Origin: Rickettsiales endosymbiont of Stachyamoeba lipophora
GTDB lineage: Bacteria > Pseudomonadota > Alphaproteobacteria > Rickettsiales > 33-17
Reading direction: 5' to 3'
Assembly: GCF_003932735.1 (NCBI RefSeq)
Contig: NZ_CP033611.1
Span: forward strand, 1,587,501 to 1,651,500
Length of the DNA stretch: 64,000 nucleotides
The first letter of the stretch is position 1. Every line of letters begins with the position of its first letter. This document shows, in pieces, positions 19,713 to 28,613 of the stretch. A model generated the notes under the pieces. It was given only the letters and a program-made list of their open reading frames with translations. It ran no database searches and had not been told where the DNA came from. A program made the position numbers and the translations under genes.

Positions 19713-20564
19713 TTAATTATGGTTTTTATTTTTCTTAAAATGAAATAATGCAATTTCATCGTTTTTATACCATATATTATGCTTAATTAAATTTTCAATT
19801 TTAAATCTCACCAATTTTTCATTCCAGTTTGAGGGTATAGATTTAATATAATGGTAACCTATAAAATTAATATTATTCTTTTCACACATATTTTTAACAT
19901 CATTCATATTTTTTAAACTATCATCAAAGAATATCAGATTTTTGGGTTTATATTTTATTTGATTGAAAAATGCTAATAATACTCCTCCTTTATTAGCTCC
20001 ATCTGTACAAATAACACCCTTTGAAAAAGCAGGTTTTTTATCTGTTCCATCTACTAATAAATTTAACTTAATATTATAATAAGACCAATCAAACATTATA
20101 TTTAAATCTTTTAGAACTTTGTAACGATGTTCTGCCATATTTTCAATTATTCCAAACTTACCTGTTTTCCATGATGAACAGGCAATAGTTGGAATATTCT
20201 TTAATTTTAAACTATGTAAAACCTTATAAATACTTGGATCTAAAATAATTTCTTCTTGTTGACTATATAAAATAGATAAATAGTATTCTAGATTCTTTGA
20301 AAAATCAGGCGATTTTCTTTTATACTCATTAATTATCTCACCCCATTTATTTTTATATTCTCCATACATGCCTGTTGTAGCATTAGGTACTGTTAATACG
20401 TCATCAACATCAAATACTACTAAGGTATCATTTTCTAATATATTATAATCAACCTCCAAGAAAGATGTTATTTTATTGAGAAAAGCTTTTTTGTGTTGAT
20501 TCATATTGCATCCTAAAAAGAAGCAACAAAATAGAAAAATAACTATAGATTTAAAGAAGCGCAT
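19713..20564 (-). CDS. DUF2608-type HAD-fold lipoprotein
   Basis: A 283-residue exported protein. The N-terminus is a lipoprotein signal: basic start, hydrophobic core and lipobox FLGC with Cys near residue 19. The mature part starts a HAD-like fold with VVFDVDDVLT (catalytic Asp pair, about residues 49-58), a Ser in ACSSWKTG and the acidic FFDDSLKNMN near residue 213, giving the DxD...S...DD set of the DUF2608/HAD family known from intracellular bacteria. Inference: a periplasmic or surface phosphatase-like enzyme. A paralogue lies at 46505-47311, also beside a CmlA-like gene and a kinase gene, so association with the biosynthetic locus is repeated. The substrate is unknown. Confidence 0.75.
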   Translation of the reverse strand: MRFFKSIVIFLFCCFFLGCNMNQHKKAFLNKITSFLEVDYNILENDTLVVFDVDDVLTVPNATTGMYGEYKNKWGEIINEYKRKSPDFSKNLEYYLSILYSQQEEIILDPSIYKVLHSLKLKNIPTIACSSWKTGKFGIIENMAEHRYKVLKDLNIMFDWSYYNIKLNLLVDGTDKKPAFSKGVICTDGANKGGVLLAFFNQIKYKPKNLIFFDDSLKNMNDVKNMCEKNNINFIGYHYIKSIPSNWNEKLVRFKIENLIKHNIWYKNDEIALFHFKKNKNHN

Positions 20565-20841
20565 TAATAGCCTTTTTAGGTTTATAATATTAATAGGGGT
20601 ATTAGTTGTTAGTGTTTTTATACTTCAAAATTTTTAATCTTGATATAACTTTGTTTTCTAAGTTTAAAGTTTTCAAACATATTAGTTACTAAATTATATC
20701 TTAAGTTTTCTTATTTTTATTGGGTAACTATAATTTATGTTGGCAATCAGATTCATTTATTTGCAATATTTTAGTACTCTGAGTTAAGAAGAATAATTTA
20801 CATAATAAATTGTTTTTGTATTTTTTAAATAGTCTTTTAGC

Positions 20842-22011
20842 TTAAATATCAACTTTTCTATTATTATATATTTTCAAAATCTTTTGACCATGCTCTTCCA
20901 GCGCTTCTTCGATATCATTTCTAGCAAAATGGGCATATATAGCAGTGGTGCGTTGATTTGAGTGATTTAATACCTTTCCAATAAGATGTAAGCTTTTTCC
21001 TGATTGAGCAAGCCATGAGCCTACCGTTCTTCTAAGATCATGGAGTCTTACATTCTCTAAGTTAGCATTTTTTCTAATACGATTCCATGGTTTAGAGATA
21101 TTTATTAAATGCTTGCCTTTAACATGACCTGGCAGCAAATAAGGATTGTTATCAATTCTTGGGATGTTTGAAATCAGCTCTACCGCTGGTTGGCTGAGAG
21201 GTATATAATGCACTCTACCTGCTTTAGTATCATCTAATTTAATTTCTCTGCGAGTAAAGTTTATATCTGACCATTTAACCTGCAATAATTCTGATTTGCG
21301 CATACCAGTTAGTAAATAAAGCCAAATCGCATATCTTGCATAAAGATTGGTTTCAGCTTCGATAGCTTGAATTAAATTTGGCATTTCTTCAGAACTTACC
21401 CACCTATCTCTTTTTTGCTCTTTATATAATTTGATATATTTGGTTGGATTTGAATAACTCTCATCTAGATAACCCCATTCTTTGGCAAGTTCGAATAAAG
21501 TAGACAAGAGGTTAATAGTTCTATTAGCCTCATAAGGAGTATTATCTCCTATTTTAATATGGAGATTCATTATATCAGTCTTGGTTATTGAGTTTAAACT
21601 CATATTTTTCCATATTGGAAGTAGGTGTTTCTCTATCTTGCGCTGATCTTCTTTCCAAGTTTTTTTGTGCTTTTTAGCATGTCTTTCTATATATATTTTG
21701 CAGAATTCTTGGAAGCCGACTTCCTTCTTGCCTCTACCTTTGCTTTCAGATGGATCATTACCTTTGATAACTTCTGCTAAGTGAAGTTTAGCCATATTTC
21801 TTGCTTGATCTAACGTGAGAACTTGAGTGCTACCTAAGACCACAAGTTTCTTACGTCCAGATACTCTATAAGATAAAATGTATGACTTCTTTCCTGATTC
21901 ATATACTCGTACTCCGAAACCTGTGACTTCTGTATCCCACCTTACATCCCATCCCCCATTATATTGAAATTTATCTATTTCTTTTTTGGTTAATTTTATC
22001 GCATTTGACAT
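20842..22011 (-). CDS. P4-type tyrosine recombinase (island integrase)
   Basis: A 389-residue tyrosine integrase with an N-terminal arm-binding domain (VTGFGVRVYESGKKSY and following) and a catalytic domain whose active-site set is visible: Arg in TGMRKSELL, HDLRR, His in LNHSN and Tyr in IYAHF. I prefer the ATG at 22009-22011; the frame is open upstream to a TTG at 22056, but those 15 residues do not look like the family. The gene starts about 160 bases from the tRNA-Ala 3' fragment at 22172-22219, the usual site for this class. A 37-codon fragment of a close relative survives at 52022-52134. The two copies of GTGACCAA-like sequence just upstream (about 22039-22056) may be arm-type binding sites, which is an inference. 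Confidence 0.92.
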   Translation of the reverse strand: MSNAIKLTKKEIDKFQYNGGWDVRWDTEVTGFGVRVYESGKKSYILSYRVSGRKKLVVLGSTQVLTLDQARNMAKLHLAEVIKGNDPSESKGRGKKEVGFQEFCKIYIERHAKKHKKTWKEDQRKIEKHLLPIWKNMSLNSITKTDIMNLHIKIGDNTPYEANRTINLLSTLFELAKEWGYLDESYSNPTKYIKLYKEQKRDRWVSSEEMPNLIQAIEAETNLYARYAIWLYLLTGMRKSELLQVKWSDINFTRREIKLDDTKAGRVHYIPLSQPAVELISNIPRIDNNPYLLPGHVKGKHLINISKPWNRIRKNANLENVRLHDLRRTVGSWLAQSGKSLHLIGKVLNHSNQRTTAIYAHFARNDIEEALEEHGQKILKIYNNRKVDI

Positions 22012-22171
22012 ATCTAGTTTTCCATTAGTAATTTTAAGTGACCAATAAGTGACCAAAACTTATGGCAAAATATGATTTCTTATGATAGCCAAATACTTTT
22101 TGTATTGATAAATGTCAAGCAAATAGTAGGGCTTGTGTTATGTAGTGATATTTGATGATATAATAGTTAAC

Positions 22172-22219
22172 TGAATGGCATTCAAAAGGTCGGCGGTTCG
22201 ATTCCGCCTGGCTCCACCA
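22172..22219 (+). other. Attachment site: 3' fragment of tRNA-Ala(GGC)
   Basis: The segment reads as the anticodon loop (ATGGCAT), the variable region AGGTC, the T arm (GGCGG-TTCGATT-CCGCC), the acceptor 3' strand and CCA of an alanine tRNA with anticodon GGC. The 5' half (acceptor 5' strand and D arm) is absent upstream, so this is not a working tRNA. Integrases of the neighbouring type recombine into tRNA 3' ends and leave exactly such a fragment at the far side of the island. With the fragment on the plus strand, the intact tRNA and the island body should lie to the left. Confidence 0.8.
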
Positions 22220-23673
22220 AAGCTTCATTAGAATTTTTAACATCCTCAAATAGCTTGAAAGGCAAAGTCTTTTTAGCGGTTCCAAATCCATTTTTCTTGT
22301 GGTAGGTAAGCTTATCTGCAAAAACCAACTTTAAAACTGTTCTTTTTTGTTCAAAATTACCGTTTTGCCATAGATTTAAAGGATTTTGCAGAAAATTACT
22401 AACATTACATAAAGCGGTTCCAAATGAAGCATCAATTGTCTCATAAGCAGAAACCAAGCTTTCTTTAATAGTTATCTCTTCTTTTATTTTTACTAAATGT
22501 TGTTCGTAACTTTCTGCTAATTTCTGGTTTTCTGTACTAATAATTTTCTTGATTAAAGCTGTTTCCTGAATTCCCAGAGCTTTAATCTCATCAATAATGG
22601 TTTTCTTAGTGTAGTTTAATTGTTTAACTTTTTTATCATAACATTCTTGTAGAATAAACTTAGCTAGCTTTATAGCTTGTGTGGAAGGTTGAGAGCCTTT
22701 AAGAAGCATAGCAAAAGAATTATCTACTTCATCTTTTTTAAAGCTTTTCCCACCCATTTCACAGTTGATAGGTTTGGTAGGACATCTATAATAAGGATGG
22801 TGACCATTCCGGCCTTTAGAAAAGCTTCCTGTTAGCGTTGTTTTACAACATTGACATTTTAAAAATCCTCTTAGTAGAAAGCATTCATAATTATCTTTTC
22901 TAAAAGCTACATTAGTAGAGATATACTAAAGCTTTTAGAACTTATTTCAATATAGCCAGCATATAAGGGGCTAGTAAGTATTTTTTTAGATAACTCTTTT
23001 GGTACTTTACCTGTCTTATATTTACTTTTTATTTGTGGAAAACTTGCTAAAAATAAATTAGCTTCCACATAATTTTGAAACCTTCCTGCTGCATAACCTT
23101 CAAATAAATCAATAATTATATCTCGTATTTCATAATCTATTTTTATAATTTTATCCTTCCCTTTGGGGTAATAATAACCTAATGGAACTCGAAAAACCCA
23201 AAATCCTTGTTGTAGCCTTTCTTTTTGTCTTGAGATTACTCTTCTTGTATTATTATCTCTTTCGTATTGAGCAAATGAAGCAGTAATATTTTCACTAAGC
23301 TTTCCTTCAGGCGTTTCGTCATATTGTTGGTTTAAGCTAATACACCGAGCCCGTCTCCTTTCTATCTCATTCTTAAAATTGTAATATAAGCTTACATCTC
23401 TTGCTAATCTACTAATATCATCTACAATTACTATTAAATTAGGTTTTTTATCAAGATACTTTAGTAGAGCCTCGAATCCTTTTCTAACACCCATCGCCCC
23501 AGAAACTGCTTCGTCTTTAAACACACCAGCAACTTTATAATTCAGTCCTTTTGCAAAGGTTTTGCATCTTTTTTCCTGGGAATCAATTCCATTCCATTCC
23601 CTTCAGTAACTTGCTTTGCGCTAGATACTCTGCAATAAATAACTGCTTCATGTATATATTTTAAATTGCTCAT
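22182..23673 (-). pseudogene. Large serine recombinase, frameshifted
   Basis: The pieces in order are: an N-terminal catalytic start (AVIYCRVSSAKQ, with the nucleophile Ser) from an ATG at 23671-23673, which goes out of frame within about 45 codons; the catalytic and recombinase domains (23524-22907; DDISRLARDVSLYYNFKNE); then, after a second frameshift near 22910, a zinc-ribbon part (CQCCKT...YYRC) and a coiled-coil C-terminus to 22182. The last codons run into the antisense of the tRNA-Ala fragment (ending in EPGGIEPPTF), so this gene also abuts the tRNA site. Two frameshifts make it inactive. Inference: it is the integrase of an older element at the same site. Confidence 0.85.
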
Positions 23674-23677
23674 CTAA

Positions 23678-23782
23678 TTAAATATTTATTAACGTTGTTA
23701 AGTTAATTACCAAGTTCTCGATTTCTTCGTTAGTAATTTCTATCCCTTCCAAAAGGTATTGGTATGTCTCGATATCTTGCAT
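23678..23782 (-). CDS. Possible 34-residue protein upstream of the recombinase
   Basis: A 34-codon frame (start MQDIETYQYLLEG) ends 4 bases before the recombinase ATG. Its composition is acidic, helical and protein-like, and in the same frame coding-like sequence continues upstream of the ATG, so it may be the tail of a broken gene. I do not recognise a family. Confidence 0.35.
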   Translation of the reverse strand: MQDIETYQYLLEGIEITNEEIENLVINLTTLINI

Positions 23783-23865
23783 GACAAAATTCCATGTAAT
23801 GCATAACATCGCCAAGACCTTTGGTAGATATTATAAATATTAATAAAAGCTGGGGTCCTCCCATG

Positions 23866-24654
23866 CTATAATCTTTTCTTCTTAACCACTTTAGCATAGC
23901 TAATCTTGTCATTCCTATATTTAAAGTATACTTCACCAAATGGTATATTATCTTTTTTAATTTGCTTTATATCCTCTTCATCATCAATTAGATGTATATT
24001 TTCAAGCTCAAATATTTTACCATTTTTGAACTTAATTTTGATTTCTTCTAAATCATCTTCCGCATTTCTGATATTAAAGATAGTTTCTTTTTCTTCTTTG
24101 GATAAAGCTGTTACAAATGGCCTATCAGCAACGAAGCTATCTTTTTTCTTAAGTTGCCTTCCAAATATATGATTTAAATTTAATTTAATATAAGAGGTAA
24201 AATGAGTATTAAGTTTCTCATTCACCAACAAATCGTGAGTTCCCATTACATTAGCAGTACCATCAGTAAATACTGTCAGATATGTTTGATCTGTTTTATA
24301 GCTAGCAGCTCTTGCAAAAGCATAATCCATATACGGCATCTCTTCCCCATATAAAGATTCTTTCACTTTTCTAAGCTTCTCTATCGAAAACCCATACAAC
24401 CTTAATTCTACAAGAATTTCTAGATAACATATATCAATTAAACTGAATTTATACATCCCTTCTTCTAATGAGGAATCAACCAGACCTTCTTTAATCCAAT
24501 GGTTTAGAACTCGTGATGTTAAAGGAGTAGCCTTAACTGAAAACAACTTTTCTTTATGCCTGCTTAGGATTTGATTCATTAATGAATTAGAATCACTTAT
24601 AAGGCTTAAAAACTGGCTCACATCATGACTTAAATTTAAAACTACTTTTTTATT
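23866..24654 (-). CDS. MerR-like transcription regulator
   Basis: From the ATG at 24652-24654 this is a 262-residue protein. Residues about 38-105 form a MerR-like winged helix region (LTSRVLNHWIKEGLV, then ISLID-type second helix and YGFSIEKLRKVKESL). The rest is a charged effector or dimer region with no family I know. An earlier ATG at 24694-24696 is in frame, but choosing it would place one of two similar inverted repeats inside the gene, so the later start is preferred. It faces away from the EVE-domain gene across a short divergent region containing those repeats, which suggests autoregulation. Confidence 0.65.
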   Translation of the reverse strand, partial: NKKVVLNLSHDVSQFLSLISDSNSLMNQILSRHKEKLFSVKATPLTSRVLNHWIKEGLVDSSLEEGMYKFSLIDICYLEILVELRLYGFSIEKLRKVKESLYGEEMPYMDYAFARAASYKTDQTYLTVFTDGTANVMGTHDLLVNEKLNTHFTSYIKLNLNHIFGRQLKKKDSFVADRPFVTALSKEEKETIFNIRNAEDDLEEIKIKFKNGKIFELENIHLIDDEEDIKQIKKDNIPFGEVYFKYRNDKISYAKVVKKKRL

Positions 24655-24669
24655 CATACAAATATCATT

Positions 24670-24716
24670 ATTACACATATGTAATATAAAAATCAATAAA
24701 TATTACCACTGGTAAT
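24670..24716. promoter_or_regulatory. Twin inverted repeats, candidate operator
   Basis: Two related dyads lie just upstream of the MerR-like gene. One is ATTAC-N6-GTAAT at 24670-24685. The other is ATTACCA-C-TGGTAAT at 24702-24716, a perfect 7-base arm. The shared ATTAC...GTAAT ends and the position between divergent genes fit a regulator binding site. This is inference from sequence only. Confidence 0.5.
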
Positions 24717-24789
24717 TAAAGATATTAGAAGCTATTTAATTTTCAGGTAAGTTTCATTCCAGTGCTTTAGCTTTTAGAATTTAGGAAAA

Positions 24790-25305
24790 TTGCCTAATTT
24801 ATTTAAGATAAAAATAGCACAATTTTTGCCAAACTTTTACTGGAGTTACACCATAGAAATAGCTAAATATAATCCAAGATTTTGGGTGGGAGTGGCCTCT
24901 AAAGGTCATGTGGAAAATGGAGTGAACTTAGGTATTTGCCAGTTTTGTCATGGTAAAAGCGGCCCTGCTAAGAGGCTGACAAAGGGTGATTATGTTATTT
25001 ATTATTCCTCTAAAATTACCATGGAAGGTTCAAATACTTACAAAAAATTTACTGCAATTGGCATTGTTAAAGATGATGAAACGTACCAGGTTGAGATGTT
25101 TCCAGGCTTTAAACCTTTTAGAAGAAATATTGAATATTTTCAAGATGCAAAGCATGTTGATATAATCCCGTTTATTCCAAAGCTTAACTTTATTAAGAAC
25201 AAACAATCCTGGGGATATGTTTTTAGATTTGGCTTTTTAGAAATCGACCAAGAATCATTTGAAATTATAGCTAAAGAAATGTTAGGATACGTGCCAAATA
25301 AATAG
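24790..25305 (+). CDS. EVE-domain protein (UPF0310 type)
   Basis: A 171-residue protein whose main part matches the EVE/PUA-like fold: RFWVGVASKGHVENGVNLG, then CQFCHGK, GDYVIYYSSK and a C-terminal FRFGFLEID. Known of the family: EVE domains bind modified bases in nucleic acid, and this group often occurs in accessory regions. No ATG precedes the domain in frame. A TTG at 24790 with an AGGA a few bases upstream is the best start, although the first 30 residues do not look like the family and the true start may be lost. It ends 7 bases before the GNAT pseudogene. Confidence 0.7.
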   Translation: MPNLFKIKIAQFLPNFYWSYTIEIAKYNPRFWVGVASKGHVENGVNLGICQFCHGKSGPAKRLTKGDYVIYYSSKITMEGSNTYKKFTAIGIVKDDETYQVEMFPGFKPFRRNIEYFQDAKHVDIIPFIPKLNFIKNKQSWGYVFRFGFLEIDQESFEIIAKEMLGYVPNK

Positions 25306-25312
25306 GTATAAA

Positions 25313-25987
25313 ATGAAAGATCACATAATAGAGTTATTCTATAAGGCAGAGGATTTCTTTTTCAGCAATATTAGTAAAGAAATAATCAAGATAGACGATA
25401 AAACGGTTGCTTATATAACTGGAGTAGATTCGGCTGGTCTTAATCCTATAATACAGCGAGATTTTATTATATCTCCCAATTCATCTTTAAATAAGGTAGT
25501 AGAAATATACAATAGTTATAACTTACCATGGATTTGGATAGTCTAAGAAAAATATGTGACTAGAGAACTACAAACTGCTTTTGAGGCTAAAGGATTGAAA
25601 GAAATAGATCAATCAACAGCAATGATTTATGATTTAGCTAAACACACCACTTTCATTATTAATGAGCTACAAATAATAGAAGATGATAATAATCTAAATC
25701 AGTGGAAGCAACCTCTTTGTGAAGCTTTTGAATCTAATGAAGAATCTATCTTGCAATATGTTAAATCTCACCAAAGATTCCAAGATAATAAAGGTAAATT
25801 ATATCATTTTGTAGGATTTATAGACAACAGCCCTGTAACCTCTTTAACATTTTCTATAAATAACAATATTGCCAGGATAGATAAGGTGGCTACTTTTCCT
25901 AAACATCAAGACAAAGGTTATGCAACTGGGATGTTAAAATACCTCTTAAGTAAGACAAAAGAGTTGGGTGCAGATTATTATTTATAG
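25313..25987 (+). pseudogene. GNAT-family acetyltransferase, interrupted by an in-frame stop
   Basis: One reading frame gives an N-terminal 77 residues ending in WIWIV, a TAA (25544-25546), then 146 more residues in the same frame with the GNAT core (NNNIARIDKVATFPKHQDKG and YATGMLKYLL, the acetyl-CoA loop). It ends early at 25985-25987, lacking the last beta strands seen in the relative at 40988-41239 (FLEASKAGLSVDKKIGF). So it has both an internal stop and a C-terminal truncation. A second broken copy is split between 44813-45040 and 40988-41245. Confidence 0.75.
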
Positions 25988-26023
25988 GTAATGTTTAAAA
26001 TTTAATAAAACATTAAATTAGTA

Positions 26024-26054
26024 TTGACATAGTATTAACTAGATGTTAATACTA
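26024..26054 (+). promoter_or_regulatory. Promoter overlapped by a 10-base inverted repeat
   Basis: TTGACA (26024-26029) is a perfect -35 element, with TAATAC (26047-26052) 17 bases further on as a likely -10. A perfect inverted repeat, TAGTATTAAC-TAGAT-GTTAATACTA (26030-26054), fills the spacer and covers the -10, the classic place for a repressor. Transcription would start near 26058-26060, which argues that the downstream gene uses the ATG at 26084 rather than the one at 26054. Confidence 0.65.
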
Positions 26055-26083
26055 TGGTCATTAATATACAAAATGGTTTAAAA

Positions 26084-26620
26084 ATGGTTAAAATTATATC
26101 TAAGAATACATTACCAAAATTAGGAGCTGTACTGGCAGTTGTTCCGGTAGCAGTGGTTGATATTTTAGTTTCAACTTATCAATATACCGGTCCTATTTTA
26201 AAAAAATCTGGAAGACTTATTAAAAGAGGAATTAATGATGTAATAAGTTCTCTATTCAAGACAGATGGTTATCTCTCATATGATAAGGCTGAAGATATAT
26301 TGAGTACAGCAGGTATTTTTCTTTTAAATAATACGCTTATACTTGGTTTCTGGCTTGCTGCTAGCCTTGCTGAGGTGGCATTAGGTATTGTTGGTATGCC
26401 TGCGAGTCTTGTTCTACCTGCGGCAGGCGCGGTAGTTAATACGGTAGCAAATCTTAGTAGGGCTTTATACAATGGAGAAATTAATACTCTTCCACGTGAT
26501 ATAAGCCCTGATGTACGACCTGATTGGAATTTCAATATTAAGACCTTTTCATTTGCTTCATTTGCTGAAGTTGAACAACTTAAACAAGAGAATAATACAG
26601 CAGGGATTATTCGTCTATAA
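26084..26620 (+). CDS. Small membrane protein of unknown function
   Basis: A 178-residue protein from the ATG at 26084 (188 residues if the ATG at 26054 were used, but that codon overlaps the promoter). It has hydrophobic stretches at about residues 9-30 (LGAVLAVVPVAVVDILVST), 78-105 (ILSTAGIFLLNNTLILGFW onward) and 105-130, consistent with two or three membrane segments, and a soluble C-terminal tail. I recognise no family. It has its own promoter/operator and a strong terminator, so it is probably a single-gene transcript. Confidence 0.6.
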   Translation: MVKIISKNTLPKLGAVLAVVPVAVVDILVSTYQYTGPILKKSGRLIKRGINDVISSLFKTDGYLSYDKAEDILSTAGIFLLNNTLILGFWLAASLAEVALGIVGMPASLVLPAAGAVVNTVANLSRALYNGEINTLPRDISPDVRPDWNFNIKTFSFASFAEVEQLKQENNTAGIIRL

Positions 26621-26643
26621 TTAGCTATTACTCCAACCTAATT

Positions 26644-26687
26644 AATATTAACCTGCATTATGTTTAGTTATAATGCAGGTTAATATT
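26644..26687 (+). terminator. Strong hairpin terminator
   Basis: A perfect 18-base stem (AATATTAACCTGCATTAT pairs with 26670-26687) with an 8-base loop follows the membrane protein gene by 23 bases and is followed by TTTAAAT. It fits an intrinsic terminator, though the T run is short. Confidence 0.7.
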
Positions 26688-26730
26688 TTAAATATATTTT
26701 TTATCCTATCTTATTACTTAGTTAATCTCA

Positions 26731-26764
26731 TTTAAATCGATAATAGGCATATTATCGATTTAAA
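26731..26764. repeat. Perfect 15-base inverted repeat
   Basis: TTTAAATCGATAATA and its exact complement flank a GGCA loop. It lies between the membrane protein gene and the AAA fragment and has no T tract suited to a terminator. It could be a protein-binding site or a remnant of a mobile element end. Confidence 0.55.
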
Positions 26765-26836
26765 CCATTTTGATACTCCAGGGTATTACCCTTGCTTCTT
26801 GAACTTCCTAGAATTACTATTGGATTGATCATAGCA

Positions 26837-27118
26837 TTACTGTATATACTCTAAAATTTGTTTTACTCTATCTGCTATGCCTGCAGGTTCGATATTAATT
26901 AATTCATAACCAAAATCATTATAAATTTGCTCATGAATTTGCTCAAATTTCCTTGCTTCTTCAAAGCTTATTTTTCTAGCTTCAGTATTTTCAATAAAGC
27001 CTAAATTACGAATGAAAAACACTTGAGTTTTATAAATATTCTTATCTTTTATCCTGCTAAGTTCTTTAGTTAAACTATTTGGAATCTTATAGTATGATGC
27101 GTCCTCAGTCGAGAACAA
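26837..27118 (-). pseudogene. C-terminal fragment of an AAA/NadR-like P-loop ATPase
   Basis: The 93 residues include FIRNLGFIENTEARKISFEEA followed by FEQIHEQIYNDFGYELINI, which matches the C-terminal end of the AAA_28 (NadR/Ttd14-like) ATPase family. The Walker A half is missing, so it is a remnant. No gene upstream supplies the missing part. Confidence 0.6.
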
Positions 27119-27203
27119 GCCGAAGAGGAGGCCTTAAATAATGTTATACTTTTGAGAAGCAATAGACACAAGGTTGATTAAATTTTAGTTAACGGAGAGA
27201 AAA

Positions 27204-27608
27204 GTGAGAAGATCAAATAATCCTAAAGGTAGACCTAGATCAAAATCTATATTAGCTGAAAGCGAGATTAATGAGTTACTTCCACTTTCTTTCCTTAGCT
27301 TTTCTAATGAAGCAATAATAGAATATCTTGGCGTTTCAAATGATACCTTTTATCAGAGAATTATAAACCAACCAGCTGTACAAAAAGTACTACAAGATGG
27401 CATTGCTTTAAGACATACAATCATTAGAATAAAACAAATGGAAGTAGCAATGAATGGTAACGTCCAAATGCTAATTCACCTGGGCAAATCAGAATTAGGA
27501 CAAATTTATAATAAAGAGTCTATTCAAGAAATACAACAACCCGAAAGAACTAAAATTGATGATATCACTTTAAGAGCAATAGCTAAGAATATTTTTCAAG
27601 AGAAATAA
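27204..27608 (+). CDS. Small DNA-binding-like protein, hypothetical
   Basis: A 134-residue basic protein starting at GTG, preceded by GGAGAG 8 bases upstream. The N-terminus is NNPKGRPRSK (minor-groove hook-like). Residues about 35-60 (FSNEAIIEYLGVSNDTFYQRI) look like a helix-turn-helix. The size and layout resemble phage terminase small subunit-like or other HTH proteins in mobile regions, but I do not assign a family. Confidence 0.55.
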   Translation: MRRSNNPKGRPRSKSILAESEINELLPLSFLSFSNEAIIEYLGVSNDTFYQRIINQPAVQKVLQDGIALRHTIIRIKQMEVAMNGNVQMLIHLGKSELGQIYNKESIQEIQQPERTKIDDITLRAIAKNIFQEK

Positions 27609-27634
27609 TGGTTTTTTATTAATGGTTACAATAC

Positions 27635-27835
27635 TTAATGATTATTACCTATCCAGCTAAGCAATTCTTTATTAAGCAACTCAGCTTGCTCATATTGTGG
27701 AGCGTGTCCACTTTGCTCAAAAAGTTTTATAGTTAAATTTTTAAATTTATGCTTTATTTCATTCCAAGAAGAAAGAGGTGCTACAAGAAAATCATACTTG
27801 CTAAGTACAAAAAAGATGATCTTGCCAATTAAGCT
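27635..27835 (-). pseudogene. C-terminal fragment of an alpha/beta hydrolase
   Basis: A frame of about 65 codons ends in KLFEQSGHAPQYEQAEL...ELLSWI, the region around the catalytic His (GHAP) of alpha/beta hydrolases such as iminopeptidases. The preceding ILSKYDFLVAP-like stretch holds the usual Asp position. The nucleophile half is missing. Confidence 0.6.
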
Positions 27836-27837
27836 GC

Positions 27838-28260
27838 GTTAATTCATATTTTCCTACCATTGATATAACTACCACAGCAAAACACCATGCTTGTATACAT
27901 GTAGTTTATACTGATATTAAAGATCTGAAATAGCAGTAATTTATAGATGCAACCTCTAATAAATATATTTTTCCTCTATATACTTTAGAACAAGATTTTT
28001 ATGATATTCCTATCTGGATGTATACGCTATTTGATGAACCTATTAGCTTTTGGAAAAGTCATGCTTATGCAGTGGAAATTGATAAAGAAACTAAAACTCT
28101 TATAGTTCTGGGCGGAATTAAATGGGGATTCCGGCCTTCTTATTTCAAATTACGCCCAACAGCTACTATTTCTTCTGCTTTATTAAAGGATGATTGGCAT
28201 AGAGATTGGGAGCTACTTAGGCATAATTTTAAAGATTATAAAATAGTCATGAAATTTTGA
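27838..28260 (+). pseudogene. Unrecognised gene with two in-frame stops
   Basis: A continuous coding-like frame runs from about 27838 (SYFPTIDITTTAKHHACIHV) through a TAG and a TAA close together near 27930 to an 80-residue C-terminal part (MYTLFDEPISFWKSHAYAVE to IVMKF, stop at 28260). The C-terminal part alone could be translated from the ATG at 28018. It contains FWKSHAYAVEID and WGFRPSYFKLRP. No family recognised. Confidence 0.5.
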
Positions 28261-28613
28261 TAGGTTCTTTTAAATTCTATTCTTCGATAGTTTAAAATCT
28301 TCTTATATTAAACGAGAGATAAAACTTATATTATTTGCTATATTTATAAAAAGGTAAATTATTAGAATAATGTGCCTTTTGACTCCTCTCATCTTACAAT
28401 CAGAATTTCATAACTTATTGATACTTGATAAAATATAGTTGCATCTATTTTACCGTTAATATCTCATTTCAATCTGTACTACATTCTGGTGATATATAAT
28501 CTATCTAATTGCCAATTAGCTACATTGCTAATTGTTAATTATTATGATATTACTTATTTAGTATATATAACTTCGTATTAAGTATTAAATTTGTAACTTT
28601 ATTATAGTTTTTT
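28261..28613. other. AT-rich intergenic region before the giant gene
   Basis: About 350 bases with no coding frame that I can support. By position it holds the promoter of the 10.7-kb gene that follows. The start ATG has no good Shine-Dalgarno sequence (a T-rich stretch precedes it). Confidence 0.4.

Noticed and set aside
22100-22219. A complete tRNA gene
   Set aside because: Only the part from the anticodon loop to CCA fits. The preceding bases do not pair as an acceptor 5' strand or D arm, and the anticodon stem is mismatched.
22115-22321. A minus-strand frame with WWSQAESNRRPFECHS
   Set aside because: This is the well-known artefact of translating the antisense of a tRNA 3' end; it overlaps the recombinase remnant in another frame.
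23730-23939. A 69-codon minus-strand frame between recombinase and regulator
   Set aside because: It overlaps the end of the regulator and a better, protein-like frame (23678-23782) in another phase.
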